Origin: Streptomyces litmocidini
GTDB lineage: Bacteria; Actinomycetota; Actinomycetes; Streptomycetales; Streptomycetaceae
Length of the DNA stretch: 64,000 nt
Direction: 5' to 3'
NCBI RefSeq assembly: GCF_014649755.1
Contig: NZ_BMTQ01000008.1
Coordinates: 124,001 to 188,000 of the forward strand
The translations under genes and the position numbers were made by a program. Every line of letters begins with the position of its first letter. Positions within the stretch are counted from its first letter, which is position 1. Positions 1-9,063 of this stretch are shown piece after piece. The notes below the pieces were generated by a model. The model made no database searches. It was not told the DNA's origin and saw only the letters and a program-made list of their open reading frames with translations.

Positions 1-1
1 C

Positions 2-3000
2 GGCAAGACCGGCACCCCCGAGCTCACGCTGCCCGCGGTGACCTTCGTCCCCGTGATGCTCGCGAACCGGGTCGACGGCACCGACCTCGTGCCCGCGCCG
101 CCGCTCATGGACCGGCCGCGCATCCAGCAGATCAAGAACGAGACCGGCGGCGTCCTCAACGTCGACTACAACCTCCCGGCCTGCTCGCGCCTCAACCACG
201 TGATGCCGTCCGCCGAGGACGACAACACCATGGCCTGCTACCCGGTCCGCTGGCTGCCGCCCGGCTCGGTCGTCGGCGCGGACCCGGTCCTCGACTGGTT
301 CAACCACTACACCGTCGCGTCACTCACCGAGAACGACACCACGACCGACGCCCCACAGAAGATCACCGCCTACGCCTACGGCCCGGCCGGCTGGCACCGC
401 GACGACAGCGAGTTCACCGAGACCAAGTCCCGTACCTGGGGCGACTTCCGCGGCTTCGCCACCGTGACCGCCACCACGGGCAGCGGCAACGACGGCCCCA
501 AGTCGCAGGTGCGCACCACCTACCGGCAGGGCATGAACGGTGACGTCCGCAAGGACGGCTCCCCGCGCAGCGTCCAGCTCACCGACGCCCTCGGCCGGTC
601 CGTCACCGACCACGACTGGCTCAGCGGCCGGACGCTCCAGACCGAGACGTACGACCAGGCGGGCGGCAGCGTCGTCAGCCGCAGCGTGTCCGGCGCCTCG
701 GGCGAGGTGACGACCGCGACCCACGTGCGCGGCTCCGGCCTGCCGGACCTCGTCGCCCGGTACGACGCCACCACCACGACCGTCACGGACCAGGGCAGGA
801 AGGCCGACGGCACCTGGCGGTCCACGGTCACCACCACGACCACCGACTCCACGCACAACAACCGCGCCGTCGCCACTCTGGAGCAGGCCGAGGGCCTCCC
901 TGACCTGTGCTCGCGCCTCGACTACGCCACCGGACCCGACCCGCAGGTCGCCGGCCTGGTGAAGGAGGACCTGGTCGTCTCCGGCGCGAACGCCTGCACC
1001 GCCGGCGCGACCGCCGCCAACACCGTCGCCCGGACCCGCACCTCCTACGACAACCTGCCGTTCGGCCAGGCGGGCGTCACCGGCGACGCGACGAAGGCCG
1101 AAGTCCTGGACCGGTACCAGACGGACGGCACGCCCGTCTTCGTACCGACCGCGACCACGACCTACGACGCCTATGGCCGGACCGCCTCGGTCAAGGACCC
1201 GAACAGCAAGGACACCCAGCACCCGGACGGAGCCGTCACCACGACGAGCTACACGCCCGCCGCGACAGGCGAGCTGCCGTCCACCCTGACGGTCACCGCC
1301 CCCGTGCCCGGCTCGACGAGCACCTGGGACACCGTCACCACGATGGACGTCCGGCGCAATCTGGCCCTGACCGTCAAGGACCAGAACCTCAAGACGACCA
1401 CGGAGACCTACGACGCGCTCGGCCGCCTCACCGCGGTCTGGCTGCCCGGCCGCACCCCCGCGGCCAACCCGAACGCCAACATGACGTTCGAGTACGGCGT
1501 CTCCAACACGGCCGGCACCCCCTCGACGACCACCACCAACAAGCTGACGAAGGACAGCCAGACACCCGTCTACGTCAAGAACGTCGACATCCTCGACGGC
1601 TTCGTCCACACCCGGCAGACCCAGACGTCCCCGGCCAACCCGGCCTACACCGGTCGCCTGATCTCCGACACGCTGCTCGACTCGCAGGGCCGCCCCCGTA
1701 CGGTCAACGCACCCTGGTACAACGACGTGTCGGGCCCGACCGGCACGCTGCTGCCCTCGGCGGAGAGCACGATCCCGTCGCAGACCCGCACCACCTACGA
1801 CGGCCAGGGCCGCGCGGTGGTCACCGCCTCCTGGTCGAAGGGCGTGGAGCAGTCCCGTACGACGACCGACCACAAGGGCGTCGACCGCACGGACGTCGTG
1901 CCGCCGAAGGGCGCCGCGCCGACCACGACCCTGACCGACGGCCGCGGCCGCACCACGGAGCTGTGGCAGTACACCACCCCCACCGCGACGGGCCTGCCGG
2001 CCGACGCCGCCATCACGCGCACCACCTACACCGTGGACGGAAACCCGCTCACCCGTAAGGACGCGGCGGGCAACACCTGGTCGTACGGCTACGACCAGCG
2101 CGGCCGCCCGATCACCTCGACCGACCCCGACACCGGCACCACCACGCAGACGTGGGACACCGCCGGTCGGCTCGGCAGCACCACCAACGGCAAGGGCCAG
2201 ACGGTCACCTTCACCTACGACCTGATCGGCCGCAAGGCCGGCATGTTCGACGGCACCGCCACGACCGGCGACAAGCAGCTCGCGGCCTGGAGCTTCGACA
2301 CCGCGACGGCCGGCAAGGGCAAGCCCGCCTCGTCCACGCGGTACGTCGGCGGCACCGGCGGCCAGGTGTACACCACCACGATCAAGGGGTACGACGACGG
2401 CTACCGCGTCACCGGATCCACGGTGAGCATCCCCGGCACGGACGCCGGACAGGCCGCCGGCACCACGTTCTCGTACACGACCAGCACGGTCTACGACAAG
2501 ATCACCGGCAGCCCCAAGGAGACGGTGCTCCCGGCGCTCGGCGGACTGCCGGTGGACGACGTCGTGTACTCGTACAACGACTACGGTCAGATGTTCAAGT
2601 ACGCGGGCGCGACCACGTACGACACGCAGACGGAGTACGACGCCTTCGGGCGTCCGATCCGCTCGACCGTCAACCCGTGGGCCACGCAGGTCGTCACCAC
2701 CACCGACTACGACCAGGCCACCGGCCGGGTCAAGCAGCAGTTCACCGACAAGCAGACGTCCACCACCGGCGCCGTCCAGCAGACCGGCTACACCTACAAC
2801 GACGTCGGCCAGATCACCTCGATCACCGGCATCGCCGACAACACCCCGTCCCAGACCGACCGCCAGTGCTTCACCTACGACGCGCTCGGCCGGCTCGCCA
2901 CCGCCTGGACCGACAACGGCGGCCTGACCGCCCCGGAGAGCGGCCAGACCCTGGACCAGGGCGGCTGCGCCACGACCACGCCGACCGCCGCGAACACCGG

Positions 3001-5110
3001 CGGCCCGGCGCCGTACTGGCAGGACTACGGCTACGACCTGACCGGCAACCGCACCAAGCTGGTCGCGCACGACCCGGCCGGTGACACCACCAAGGACGTG
3101 ACGACCACCCAGACGTTCAACGCCCCCGGCACCGTCGACACCCCGACGACCGCGCCCACCACGGGCGGCGGCACGGGTGGCCCGCACGCCCTGCTGACGT
3201 CGGCCGCGAAGACGGGGACGACCACCAACATCGACGACTTCCAGTACGACGCGGTCGGCAACACCACGTCCTTCCGCGCCGGCAAGGCCGGTACCAGCAG
3301 CCTGAACTGGAACAGCGAGAACAAGCTCACCTCGCTGACCACCGCCACCCAGATCAAGGGCATCGGCGGCAAGTGCATGGACATGCAGGGCGGCAGCACC
3401 ACCAGCGGCAACCCGGTGCAGATCTACACCTGCAACACCAACGCGGGGCAGAAGTTCGCCACCGCCCGCGACCGGCTCTCCACCGGCAACAAGTGCCTGC
3501 AGGCCATGGGCACCACGGCCGGCTCGGCGGTCCAGATCCAGCCCTGTGACGGCACCGCCGCCCAGACCTGGACGGCGCGCCCCGACACCACCTTCTACAA
3601 CCCCGCCTCCGGCCGCTGCCTCGCCGTCCCCGGCGACGTCACGACCGACGGCACCGACCTCGTCCTCGGCGACTGCGCCACCACGGTGCCCGCCGGACAG
3701 AAGTGGACCGTCCCCGACACCACCACGACCTACGTCTACGACGCGGACGGCAACCAGCTGGTCCGCCGCAACCCGGGCAAGACCACGATCAGCCTCGGCA
3801 CCGACGAGCTGACCGTGGACACCTCGTCCGTCAACAGGACGCAGACCGGCGTCCGTTACTACCCGATCCCCGGCGGCACGACCATCGTCCGCACGGGCGC
3901 GGGCACCGCCGCCGGAGCGTTCGTCGTCCAGGTCGCCGACCACCACGGCACCAGCGGCCTCGCCATCGACCTCTCGACGCTGGCCGCCACCCGTCGCCCC
4001 ACCGACCCCTTCGGCAACCCGCGCGGCACCCAGCCGTCGACGTGGGCCGGCGACAAGGGCTTCGTGGGCGGCACGAAGGACACGGCGACGGCCCTGACCA
4101 ACCTGGGCGCCCGCCAGTACCTGCCGACCGCGGGCCGTTTCATCAGCACGGACCCGCTGTTCGACAACGCCGATCCGCAGAGCTGGAACGGCTACGCATA
4201 CGCGGACAACAACCCGGTCACGAACTCGGACCCGGACGGCCAGATGTGCGTGCACGGTTCACCGGGCGGCGGCAAGGACGGGATCTGCGCGGGAGTGAAG
4301 ACCACCAAGGACCACTTCGGCGACTCCGATGGTGTCATCGGCGACGGTTCCAACAACTGCACCCAGGCGTACTGCATGGACCACGCGCATCGCATGGAGG
4401 ACGCCGCCGACGAAGCCGGCCAGTGGAACGTGGCTCCGAACCAGCCTGTGGTGGGAAGCCACATGTCACCGGCCAAGAAGGCGTACAACGCGGCCCGCAA
4501 GGCCGAGCGCGCAGCCAAGGAAAGGGTCGCCTCGCGTCTGCTGGGCGCCGCGCGCTGGAAGATCGCCGAGGACTACATGTACGAGGAGATCATGCGGAAC
4601 CTGCGGTCCGGCGTCTTCGGGAAGATGCACAACGGTCTCCACGAGGACGGGGAGAATCCGGTGGGCGGTGCCTCTGGATGGGCCATCGCCTCCGCCATCT
4701 GGATCGCCAAGGTCCGCGACGGGGCCGACTGGGATCACAAGCCCAAGCTCAAGAGCATGATGGGTCTGTCGACGTCGTCGGACTACTTCTTCACAGTGCC
4801 CGGCGGCGAGTACGAAGCCTTCTACGACGTCTGGTCGAATGTCCACTACGGATTCGTCGGCGTGGCAGCCGGCTTCGATCAGGATTACATCGAAGCCGGT
4901 GCCAACGCATCGTTCCCGGGCGCCAGTATTTTCGTCGGTGGGAACGACCCCGGTGACCGGGCCAGCGTCCGCCAGGGCATCGAGATGTTCAAGAAGTACG
5001 GCACCGGCATGACCCGGGAACAGTTCCACCAGGGGATGCTGGACACCATCTCCGCCATGCGGGCGGAGGGAGACGCCACCAAGAACCAGGTCCGCCCCGC
5101 GACGGGCTGA
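2..5110 (+). CDS. Rhs/YD-repeat polymorphic toxin, C-terminal toxin-44-like domain (5' partial)
   Basis: The reading frame is open from base 2, so the start and the export domain lie upstream of the window. A GTG at 38 only looks like a start. About 1,700 residues are visible. Many YD repeats (for example YDALGRLTAVW and YDLIGRK) build the Rhs shell. Residues about 1105-1222 (counted from base 38) form an inserted ricin-type beta-trefoil with QxW-like repeats. The Rhs core ends with GARQYLPTAGRFISTDPL and a DPDG boundary near residue 1400, after which the sequence changes character. The roughly 290-residue tip contains EDYMYEEIMRN, WDHKPK and VWSNVHYGFVGVAAGF. These resemble the polymorphic toxin type 44 family, which is a predicted nuclease; that activity is family knowledge and is not shown here. 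The gene ends in a strong hairpin. No obvious immunity gene follows on the same strand. Confidence 0.9.
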   Translation, partial: GKTGTPELTLPAVTFVPVMLANRVDGTDLVPAPPLMDRPRIQQIKNETGGVLNVDYNLPACSRLNHVMPSAEDDNTMACYPVRWLPPGSVVGADPVLDWFNHYTVASLTENDTTTDAPQKITAYAYGPAGWHRDDSEFTETKSRTWGDFRGFATVTATTGSGNDGPKSQVRTTYRQGMNGDVRKDGSPRSVQLTDALGRSVTDHDWLSGRTLQTETYDQAGGSVVSRSVSGASGEVTTATHVRGSGLPDLVARYDATTTTVTDQGRKADGTWRSTVTTTTTDSTHNNRAVATLEQAEGLPDLCSRLDYATGPDPQVAGLVKEDLVVSGANACTAGATAANTVARTRTSYDNLPFGQAGVTGDATKAEVLDRYQTDGTPVFVPTATTTYDAYGRTASVKDPNSKDTQHPDGAVTTTSYTPAATGELPSTLTVTAPVPGSTSTWDTVTTMDVRRNLALTVKDQNLKTTTETYDALGRLTAVWLPGRTPAANPNANMTFEYGVSNTAGTPSTTTTNKLTKDSQTPVYVKNVDILDGFVHTRQTQTSPANPAYTGRLISDTLLDSQGRPRTVNAPWYNDVSGPTGTLLPSAESTIPSQTRTTYDGQGRAVVTASWSKGVEQSRTTTDHKGVDRTDVVPPKGAAPTTTLTDGRGRTTELWQYTTPTATGLPADAAITRTTYTVDGNPLTRKDAAGNTWSYGYDQRGRPITSTDPDTGTTTQTWDTAGRLGSTTNGKGQTVTFTYDLIGRKAGMFDGTATTGDKQLAAWSFDTATAGKGKPASSTRYVGGTGGQVYTTTIKGYDDGYRVTGSTVSIPGTDAGQAAGTTFSYTTSTVYDKITGSPKETVLPALGGLPVDDVVYSYNDYGQMFKYAGATTYDTQTEYDAFGRPIRSTVNPWATQVVTTTDYDQATGRVKQQFTDKQTSTTGAVQQTGYTYNDVGQITSITGIADNTPSQTDRQCFTYDALGRLATAWTDNGGLTAPESGQTLDQGGCATTTPTAANTGGPAPYWQDYGYDLTGNRTKLVAHDPAGDTTKDVTTTQTFNAPGTVDTPTTAPTTGGGTGGPHALLTSAAKTGTTTNIDDFQYDAVGNTTSFRAGKAGTSSLNWNSENKLTSLTTATQIKGIGGKCMDMQGGSTTSGNPVQIYTCNTNAGQKFATARDRLSTGNKCLQAMGTTAGSAVQIQPCDGTAAQTWTARPDTTFYNPASGRCLAVPGDVTTDGTDLVLGDCATTVPAGQKWTVPDTTTTYVYDADGNQLVRRNPGKTTISLGTDELTVDTSSVNRTQTGVRYYPIPGGTTIVRTGAGTAAGAFVVQVADHHGTSGLAIDLSTLAATRRPTDPFGNPRGTQPSTWAGDKGFVGGTKDTATALTNLGARQYLPTAGRFISTDPLFDNADPQSWNGYAYADNNPVTNSDPDGQMCVHGSPGGGKDGICAGVKTTKDHFGDSDGVIGDGSNNCTQAYCMDHAHRMEDAADEAGQWNVAPNQPVVGSHMSPAKKAYNAARKAERAAKERVASRLLGAARWKIAEDYMYEEIMRNLRSGVFGKMHNGLHEDGENPVGGASGWAIASAIWIAKVRDGADWDHKPKLKSMMGLSTSSDYFFTVPGGEYEAFYDVWSNVHYGFVGVAAGFDQDYIEAGANASFPGASIFVGGNDPGDRASVRQGIEMFKKYGTGMTREQFHQGMLDTISAMRAEGDATKNQVRPATG

Positions 5111-5131
5111 TCCGGCACCTCCACGGCACGA

Positions 5132-5179
5132 GCCGGGTGGCGGGTGCCCCCACTTCGGTGGGGGCACCCGCCACCCGGC
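5132..5179. terminator. Perfect 22-bp stem with TTCG loop
   Basis: A 22-bp perfect inverted repeat (5132-5153 and 5158-5179) closes on a TTCG tetraloop 21 bases after the Rhs stop codon. It is an exceptionally stable intrinsic terminator without a T-tract, as is usual in Streptomyces. It is probably the end of the Rhs transcript. Confidence 0.85.
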
Positions 5180-5194
5180 GTTTCAGACCCGGTC

Positions 5195-5337
5195 GGCCGG
5201 ATCGGCACGTACCGGAACGAGCCGTCCTCGTACGACTCGGCGGACGCCTCCTCGATGCCCGTGACCAGCGACGACGTGGCCCGCAGCTCCCCGTACGACA
5301 GCGTTGCCGGGGCGACGGGGGCCCGGTGCCGGTCCAT
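5195..5337 (-). pseudogene. Possible coding remnant of unknown family
   Basis: The 430-base gap between the Rhs gene and the next gene is mostly unassigned. On the minus strand, ATG at 5337 opens about 45 codons with nearly pure G/C third positions (MDRHRAPVAPATLSYGEL..., then YEDGSFRYVPIRP). The pattern breaks down where the frame enters the terminator hairpin. The composition looks like Streptomyces coding sequence rather than a shadow. However, there is no recognisable domain, clear ribosome site or natural stop before it runs antisense into the toxin gene. It may be a truncated gene. Confidence 0.22.
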
Positions 5338-5540
5338 GCCGCCGTCGGCACCGGACCGGTTCACGGGCGGCCCGGCGGAGCCGAAACGGTCACACAGAGT
5401 GACGCCCCTCATCGATAGCGCCACCGGCGAAAACGCGCTTGCGGGGCAGAAGAGCGGAATACGGCCATCCGCCTGGACGCGACCGGACACGGATTGAAAT
5501 GATCCCGGCCTTCCCGTCCCACCTATGTGAAGGCCACAGC

Positions 5541-6989
5541 ATGTTGACTGCGCGTCAATCACCGAAGTCCCCTTCCCGTCGTCACGCAGGCTGGATCGCC
5601 GCGCTCGCCACGGCGGTCCTGGCCGTACCGGTCCTCGGCACTCCGGCGCGGGCCGCGACCCCCGGAGACCCGGCCGCCGCCTCTTCCTTCAACCTCAAGT
5701 CCGGCCCCGACCTGAGCAGCGCGGTGGCCGGGTTGAAGGCGGCCCTGCCCACGCAGGGCATCCAGGATCTGCTCGACCAGGGCAACCGCACCGCGAAGAC
5801 CGGCGCCTCGTGCACTGCGGACCCCTTCGGTACCGGTGACGACGGCGCCGTGCTCGCCCCGGCCGAGAAGATCTGCTGGGACGCGGGCGACGCCGACACC
5901 GAGGAGTGGATCCCGCAGGGCCTCACAGGTGTCTCGGACGCCCAGGCCGACGAACTCTGGGGAACCCGTAAGCCGCTGGTGGCCGCCTGGTACGACAAGG
6001 CGAGCACCAGCCTGTGCACAGCGGACCCCGGCACCTGCCCCGACAAGGGTGTGAGGCTGTCGTTCCTGGACCCGGAGACGCCCGTCACAGGCGTCCCCGA
6101 CGGCCGCCGGTACCGTCACGTCCTCCTGGTCGAGCCGTACTTCAACTCGTACGGCAACGCCTCCTACAAGGCCGTCGACATCCATGCCGGGGGCCTCGCC
6201 TGGTACAAGTACTACCTCTACGTCGCGGACACGATGAACGGCCTGCGGGTCTTCGACATGCGTTCCGTCCTGGACCTCAACCCCGACCAGAACGCCTCGG
6301 TGGACGACACCACGCTCAACGGCCTGAAGAGCAACGTCACGGACGAGAGCAAGATCGGCCGACAGAGCAACGTCTACTACGGCCACACCTACCGGTACGT
6401 GATGCCGCAGGTGGCGTCGTACAAGTTCGTCGCTTCCCAGGGCAACTCGAGCGCGGGGACGTGCGTGGCGACCGGGGCCCCCAAGGCGTCGTACATCTCG
6501 GTCGACCGCAGCGCCGTGGCGGCCCCGGCACTGATCATGGGCGAATACTGCAACTCCGACACCGACCACCCGGAAAAGGGCCGGATCGGGGCGCTCCCCA
6601 TCGATGACGCCACGGGCCTGCTCAAGGAGACCGGCGGAACGGTCACGGCGACGTCCGCGTACTACCTGCCCCGGGACCTCACCCAGGGTGCCGCCCGGTA
6701 CAACGGCATGTACTACTTCAACCGCAGCTACCTCGACCACAGCGGAAGCCTGCGTCGAGCCACCGTCACGGGCGGCCGTCTGGTCGACTACGGAAGCAAC
6801 ATCACCAACGCCGTGGGCCCCGAGGACCTGTACGTCGAGCACGGCCAGAGCGTGCCCGGCGGCACCCAGTACCTCTGGTCGCTGACCGAGCACCGTGCGG
6901 ACGGCACGGCGGGCTGCACCGACGCGGGCTCCCCGTGCGGCAGGGTGATCTACGCCCACCGGCTGGGCGACGTCCTGGCCCGTCCGTAG
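5541..6989 (+). CDS. Secreted protein of unknown function
   Basis: The protein has 482 residues and starts at the ATG that gives a classical Sec signal: a basic SRRH stretch, a hydrophobic core and an ALGTPARA-like cleavage region near residue 35. An upstream in-frame start at 5439 would add 34 residues with no ribosome site. The mature part has the motifs RYRHVLLVEPYFNSYG, YLYVADTMNGLRVFDM and YRYVMPQVASY. They recall proteins with beta-propeller-like repeats, such as LVIVD-type extracellular proteins, but I cannot assign a family. There are a few Cys pairs, as expected for an exported protein. It stands alone, 5' of the GntR pair and on the opposite strand. The role is unknown. Confidence 0.8.
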   Translation: MLTARQSPKSPSRRHAGWIAALATAVLAVPVLGTPARAATPGDPAAASSFNLKSGPDLSSAVAGLKAALPTQGIQDLLDQGNRTAKTGASCTADPFGTGDDGAVLAPAEKICWDAGDADTEEWIPQGLTGVSDAQADELWGTRKPLVAAWYDKASTSLCTADPGTCPDKGVRLSFLDPETPVTGVPDGRRYRHVLLVEPYFNSYGNASYKAVDIHAGGLAWYKYYLYVADTMNGLRVFDMRSVLDLNPDQNASVDDTTLNGLKSNVTDESKIGRQSNVYYGHTYRYVMPQVASYKFVASQGNSSAGTCVATGAPKASYISVDRSAVAAPALIMGEYCNSDTDHPEKGRIGALPIDDATGLLKETGGTVTATSAYYLPRDLTQGAARYNGMYYFNRSYLDHSGSLRRATVTGGRLVDYGSNITNAVGPEDLYVEHGQSVPGGTQYLWSLTEHRADGTAGCTDAGSPCGRVIYAHRLGDVLARP

Positions 6990-7027
6990 CGGCCGGGGCG
7001 GCCGGTCCGTAGCGGCCGGGGCGGCCC
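6982..7027. repeat. 23-bp tandem duplication over a stop codon
   Basis: Two adjacent 23-bp copies (6982-7004 and 7005-7027) begin with GTCCGTAGCGGCC. The first copy includes the stop codon of the secreted-protein gene, so the gene end has been locally duplicated. Confidence 0.8.
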
Positions 7028-7037
7028 GTCCGCCGGT

Positions 7038-7079
7038 GGGCGTCGACGGTCCTCCCCGGGCGCTGCCCGGTCGACGCCC
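7038..7079. terminator. Nested hairpin between convergent genes
   Basis: The outer arms GGGCGTCGAC (7038-7047) and GTCGACGCCC (7070-7079) pair perfectly, and an inner CCGGGC/GCCCGG hairpin sits in the loop. It lies between a plus-strand and a minus-strand gene that converge, so it can end transcription from either side. I see nothing else in 7080-7321. Confidence 0.6.
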
Positions 7080-7321
7080 CGCTCGTGACCGGCCGCCCCT
7101 GCTGTCCCCCGCGGGCGTCCCGAGGCGCCGGTCGGGGGCCGGAACTGCCGATTCTGCCCGCGCTGTGACTGCGCCTCCGCCGTCCCGCGCACGGGCCCGT
7201 CCGTGGTACGAGGCCGGCGGGGAGCGCCGACGGCCCGGGGGGCGAGGCGTGGCGTCCGGCAGGGTCCAGCTGCGGGCACGAGCCTCGAAGCGATGCCGCG
7301 CCACCGCTCCGCGCGGTCGGA

Positions 7322-8086
7322 TCACCCCACCGTTCCCCACCACGCCCCGCCCCGGGGGGCGTCCGCCTCCGGGTGGTCAGGCGCGCCGTCGCCGAGGGCG
7401 AGGCGGGTGACGACGCGGTAGCGGTCGCCGCGGTAGAGGGAGCGGACGTACTCGACCGGCCGGGCGTTCGTGTCGGAGGTGACCCGGTCGAAGAGGAGGG
7501 CGGGCGAGAGGACGGGCACCTCCAGGAGGGCCGCCTCCTCCTCGCTGAGCACGGTCGGCTCGATGGACTGGACGGCGTGGGCCGTCCGGATGCCGCGCCG
7601 CTCGCGCAGATGGGCGTAGAAGCCGCTCTCCATGTCGGCGACGGTGAGTCCGGGGACCAGGTCGGCGGGGACGTGCAGCTGTTCCAGGGCGATCGGTGCG
7701 CCGTCGACGTGCCGGAGGCGGGTCACGTGCACCAGCTCCGCCGCCGGGGAGATCGCGAGTCTGCGGCCGATCCGCGCCCCGGCCCGTGTGGTGCGGAATT
7801 CGAGCACCGTGCTCGTCCAGCCGCCGGGACTCCGGGGAGCGCCCGCCGGGTGGTCTTCGGCGACGAGCTCCTGGGTGATCTTGGCGGGGGCGACGAACAT
7901 GCCGCGTCCGTGCTCCCGCACCAGCAGTCCGGTGGCGACGAGTTCGTCGACGGCGGCGCGCAGCGTGGGCCGGGAGACCTCCAGCACGGCGCAGAGGGTG
8001 CGCTCGGAGGGGATGGCGTCGCCGGGGCGGCGGCCGTCGATCACCGCCAGCAGATGTTCCCGGACCCGTGCCCGCTTCAGTGCCAT
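7322..8086 (-). CDS. GntR-family (HutC/DasR-like) regulator, copy 1
   Basis: The protein has 254 residues. An N-terminal winged helix of the GntR type (about residues 1-70, with IPSERTLCAVLEVSRPTLRAAV) is followed by a UTRA ligand-binding domain ending in VEYVRSLYRGDRY. That C-terminal signature is also found in DasR, the Streptomyces regulator that senses amino-sugar phosphates. The ATG at 8086 has a GAGGGGACGGC ribosome site. It is the distal gene of a tandem pair; the neighbour at 8122-8889 is a close paralogue. Its DNA-binding region is almost base-identical to that of the neighbour, while its UTRA domain has diverged, which suggests the same operators and a different effector. The last residues are proline-rich and run out past the UTRA domain. 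Confidence 0.88.
   Translation of the reverse strand: MALKRARVREHLLAVIDGRRPGDAIPSERTLCAVLEVSRPTLRAAVDELVATGLLVREHGRGMFVAPAKITQELVAEDHPAGAPRSPGGWTSTVLEFRTTRAGARIGRRLAISPAAELVHVTRLRHVDGAPIALEQLHVPADLVPGLTVADMESGFYAHLRERRGIRTAHAVQSIEPTVLSEEEAALLEVPVLSPALLFDRVTSDTNARPVEYVRSLYRGDRYRVVTRLALGDGAPDHPEADAPRGGAWWGTVG
7871..8014. repeat. 144-bp near-identical segment, copy A
   Basis: This copy matches 8653-8796 with one mismatch in 144 bases. It encodes most of the winged helix of the first GntR protein. Confidence 0.9.
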
Positions 8087-8121
8087 GCCGTCCCCTCACC
8101 GGTGCGCCGTCCGCCCGCCGG

Positions 8122-8889
8122 TCAGTATGCATCTCCTTCGGTCGAGGACGTCACCAGGCCGTCGCGGGTGAAGTCGAGACGGGAGACGATGCGGTAGCGG
8201 TCCCCCCGGTAGACGGAGTGGACGTACTCGACGGGCCGGTCGGCGGTGTCGAGGGTGAGGCGTTCGATCAGCAGCGCGGGCGAGAGGACGGGGACGTCCA
8301 GGAGGGCGGCCTCGTCCTCGCTGACGACGGTCGGTTCGATCGACTGGGTGGCCTCCTTGACGTGAACCCGGTGGTGCTCCCTCAGGTGGTCGTAGAGGTC
8401 GCCCGCTTCGAGTTCCTCCGGGCTGAGCTCGGCGCCCACCAGGTCGGCCGGGATGTGCAGGTGCTCGATGGCCATGGGCGCTCCGTCGACGAGACGGAGG
8501 CGCGCGACGTAGAGCAGTTCGGCGGCGGGTGAGAGGCGGAGCCTGCGGCCGATGCGGGCGCCGGCCCGGACGGTGGCGGACTCCAGGACGGTGCTGGACC
8601 AATCGCCGGAGGCCCTGGGGACGGTGAAGGCCGTCTCGTCCGGGGCGAGTTGCTGGGTGATCTTGGCGGGGGCGACGAACATGCCGCGTCCGTGCTCCCG
8701 CACCAGCAGTCCGGTGGCGACGAGTTCGTCGACGGCGGCGCGCAGCGTGGGCCGGGAGACCTCCAGGACGGCGCAGAGGGTGCGCTCGGAGGGGATCGGG
8801 TCGCCGGGGCCGAGGCTTTCGACGAGGCCGAGGAGGTGCTCCCGCACCCGCTCCCGCTTCAGCACCCCGCTGGAGGAGCCGTCCTTCAT
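8122..8889 (-). CDS. GntR-family (HutC/DasR-like) regulator, copy 2
   Basis: The protein has 255 residues, with an N-terminal GntR winged helix (about residues 10-78) and a UTRA effector domain ending in VEYVHSVYRGDRYRIVSRL. The ATG at 8889 follows an AGGGAGAG ribosome site. It is transcribed divergently from the sugar ABC operon that starts at 9064, so it is the likely local repressor. This matches the dasR-dasABC arrangement known in Streptomyces. An ACTGGTCAACTGGT motif directly upstream suggests autoregulation. It sits 35 bases upstream of the copy-1 gene and is probably co-transcribed with it. The ligand is probably a phosphorylated (amino)sugar, by family analogy only. Confidence 0.88.
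   Translation of the reverse strand: MKDGSSSGVLKRERVREHLLGLVESLGPGDPIPSERTLCAVLEVSRPTLRAAVDELVATGLLVREHGRGMFVAPAKITQQLAPDETAFTVPRASGDWSSTVLESATVRAGARIGRRLRLSPAAELLYVARLRLVDGAPMAIEHLHIPADLVGAELSPEELEAGDLYDHLREHHRVHVKEATQSIEPTVVSEDEAALLDVPVLSPALLIERLTLDTADRPVEYVHSVYRGDRYRIVSRLDFTRDGLVTSSTEGDAY
8653..8796. repeat. 144-bp near-identical segment, copy B
   Basis: This is the partner of 7871-8014, in direct orientation, with 143 of 144 bases the same. It lies within the winged-helix part of the second GntR gene. Confidence 0.9.
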
Positions 8890-8900
8890 GCCACTCTCCC

Positions 8901-8918
8901 TGACTGGTCAACTGGTAA
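8901..8918. promoter_or_regulatory. Putative GntR operator at the regulator promoter
   Basis: TGACTGGTCAACTGGTAA carries two ACTGGT half sites about 20 bases upstream of the GntR start codon. ACTGGTC is also the left half of the known DasR-responsive element. The position suggests autoregulation. Confidence 0.5.
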
Positions 8919-9029
8919 GGCTGATGGTAGCGGGGTGAGCCGGCCTGTCGGCGGGTGAACAGCACATGTTTTTCAGGGGATTGACGCCTCCTACGGTCCG
9001 TGCCACCTTCTGGTCACACACCTGACCAC

Positions 9030-9045
9030 TTGACCAATTGGTCAA
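9030..9045. promoter_or_regulatory. Putative GntR operator, 16-bp palindrome
   Basis: TTGACCAATTGGTCAA is a perfect 16-bp palindrome 18 bases ahead of the binding-protein start. A further half site (CTGACCA) lies just upstream. It shares the TTGACCA half with the site at 8901-8918. It lies close enough to the start codon to block transcription, as expected for a GntR repressor site of the ABC operon. Confidence 0.65.
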
Positions 9046-9063
9046 CTACTCATCGAGGCGCCC

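Noticed and set aside
320..4255. A 1,311-residue open frame on the minus strand opposite the Rhs gene
   Set aside because: It has the Arg/Val/Gly-rich composition of a high-GC antisense shadow, while the plus strand has clear YD repeats and lectin motifs.
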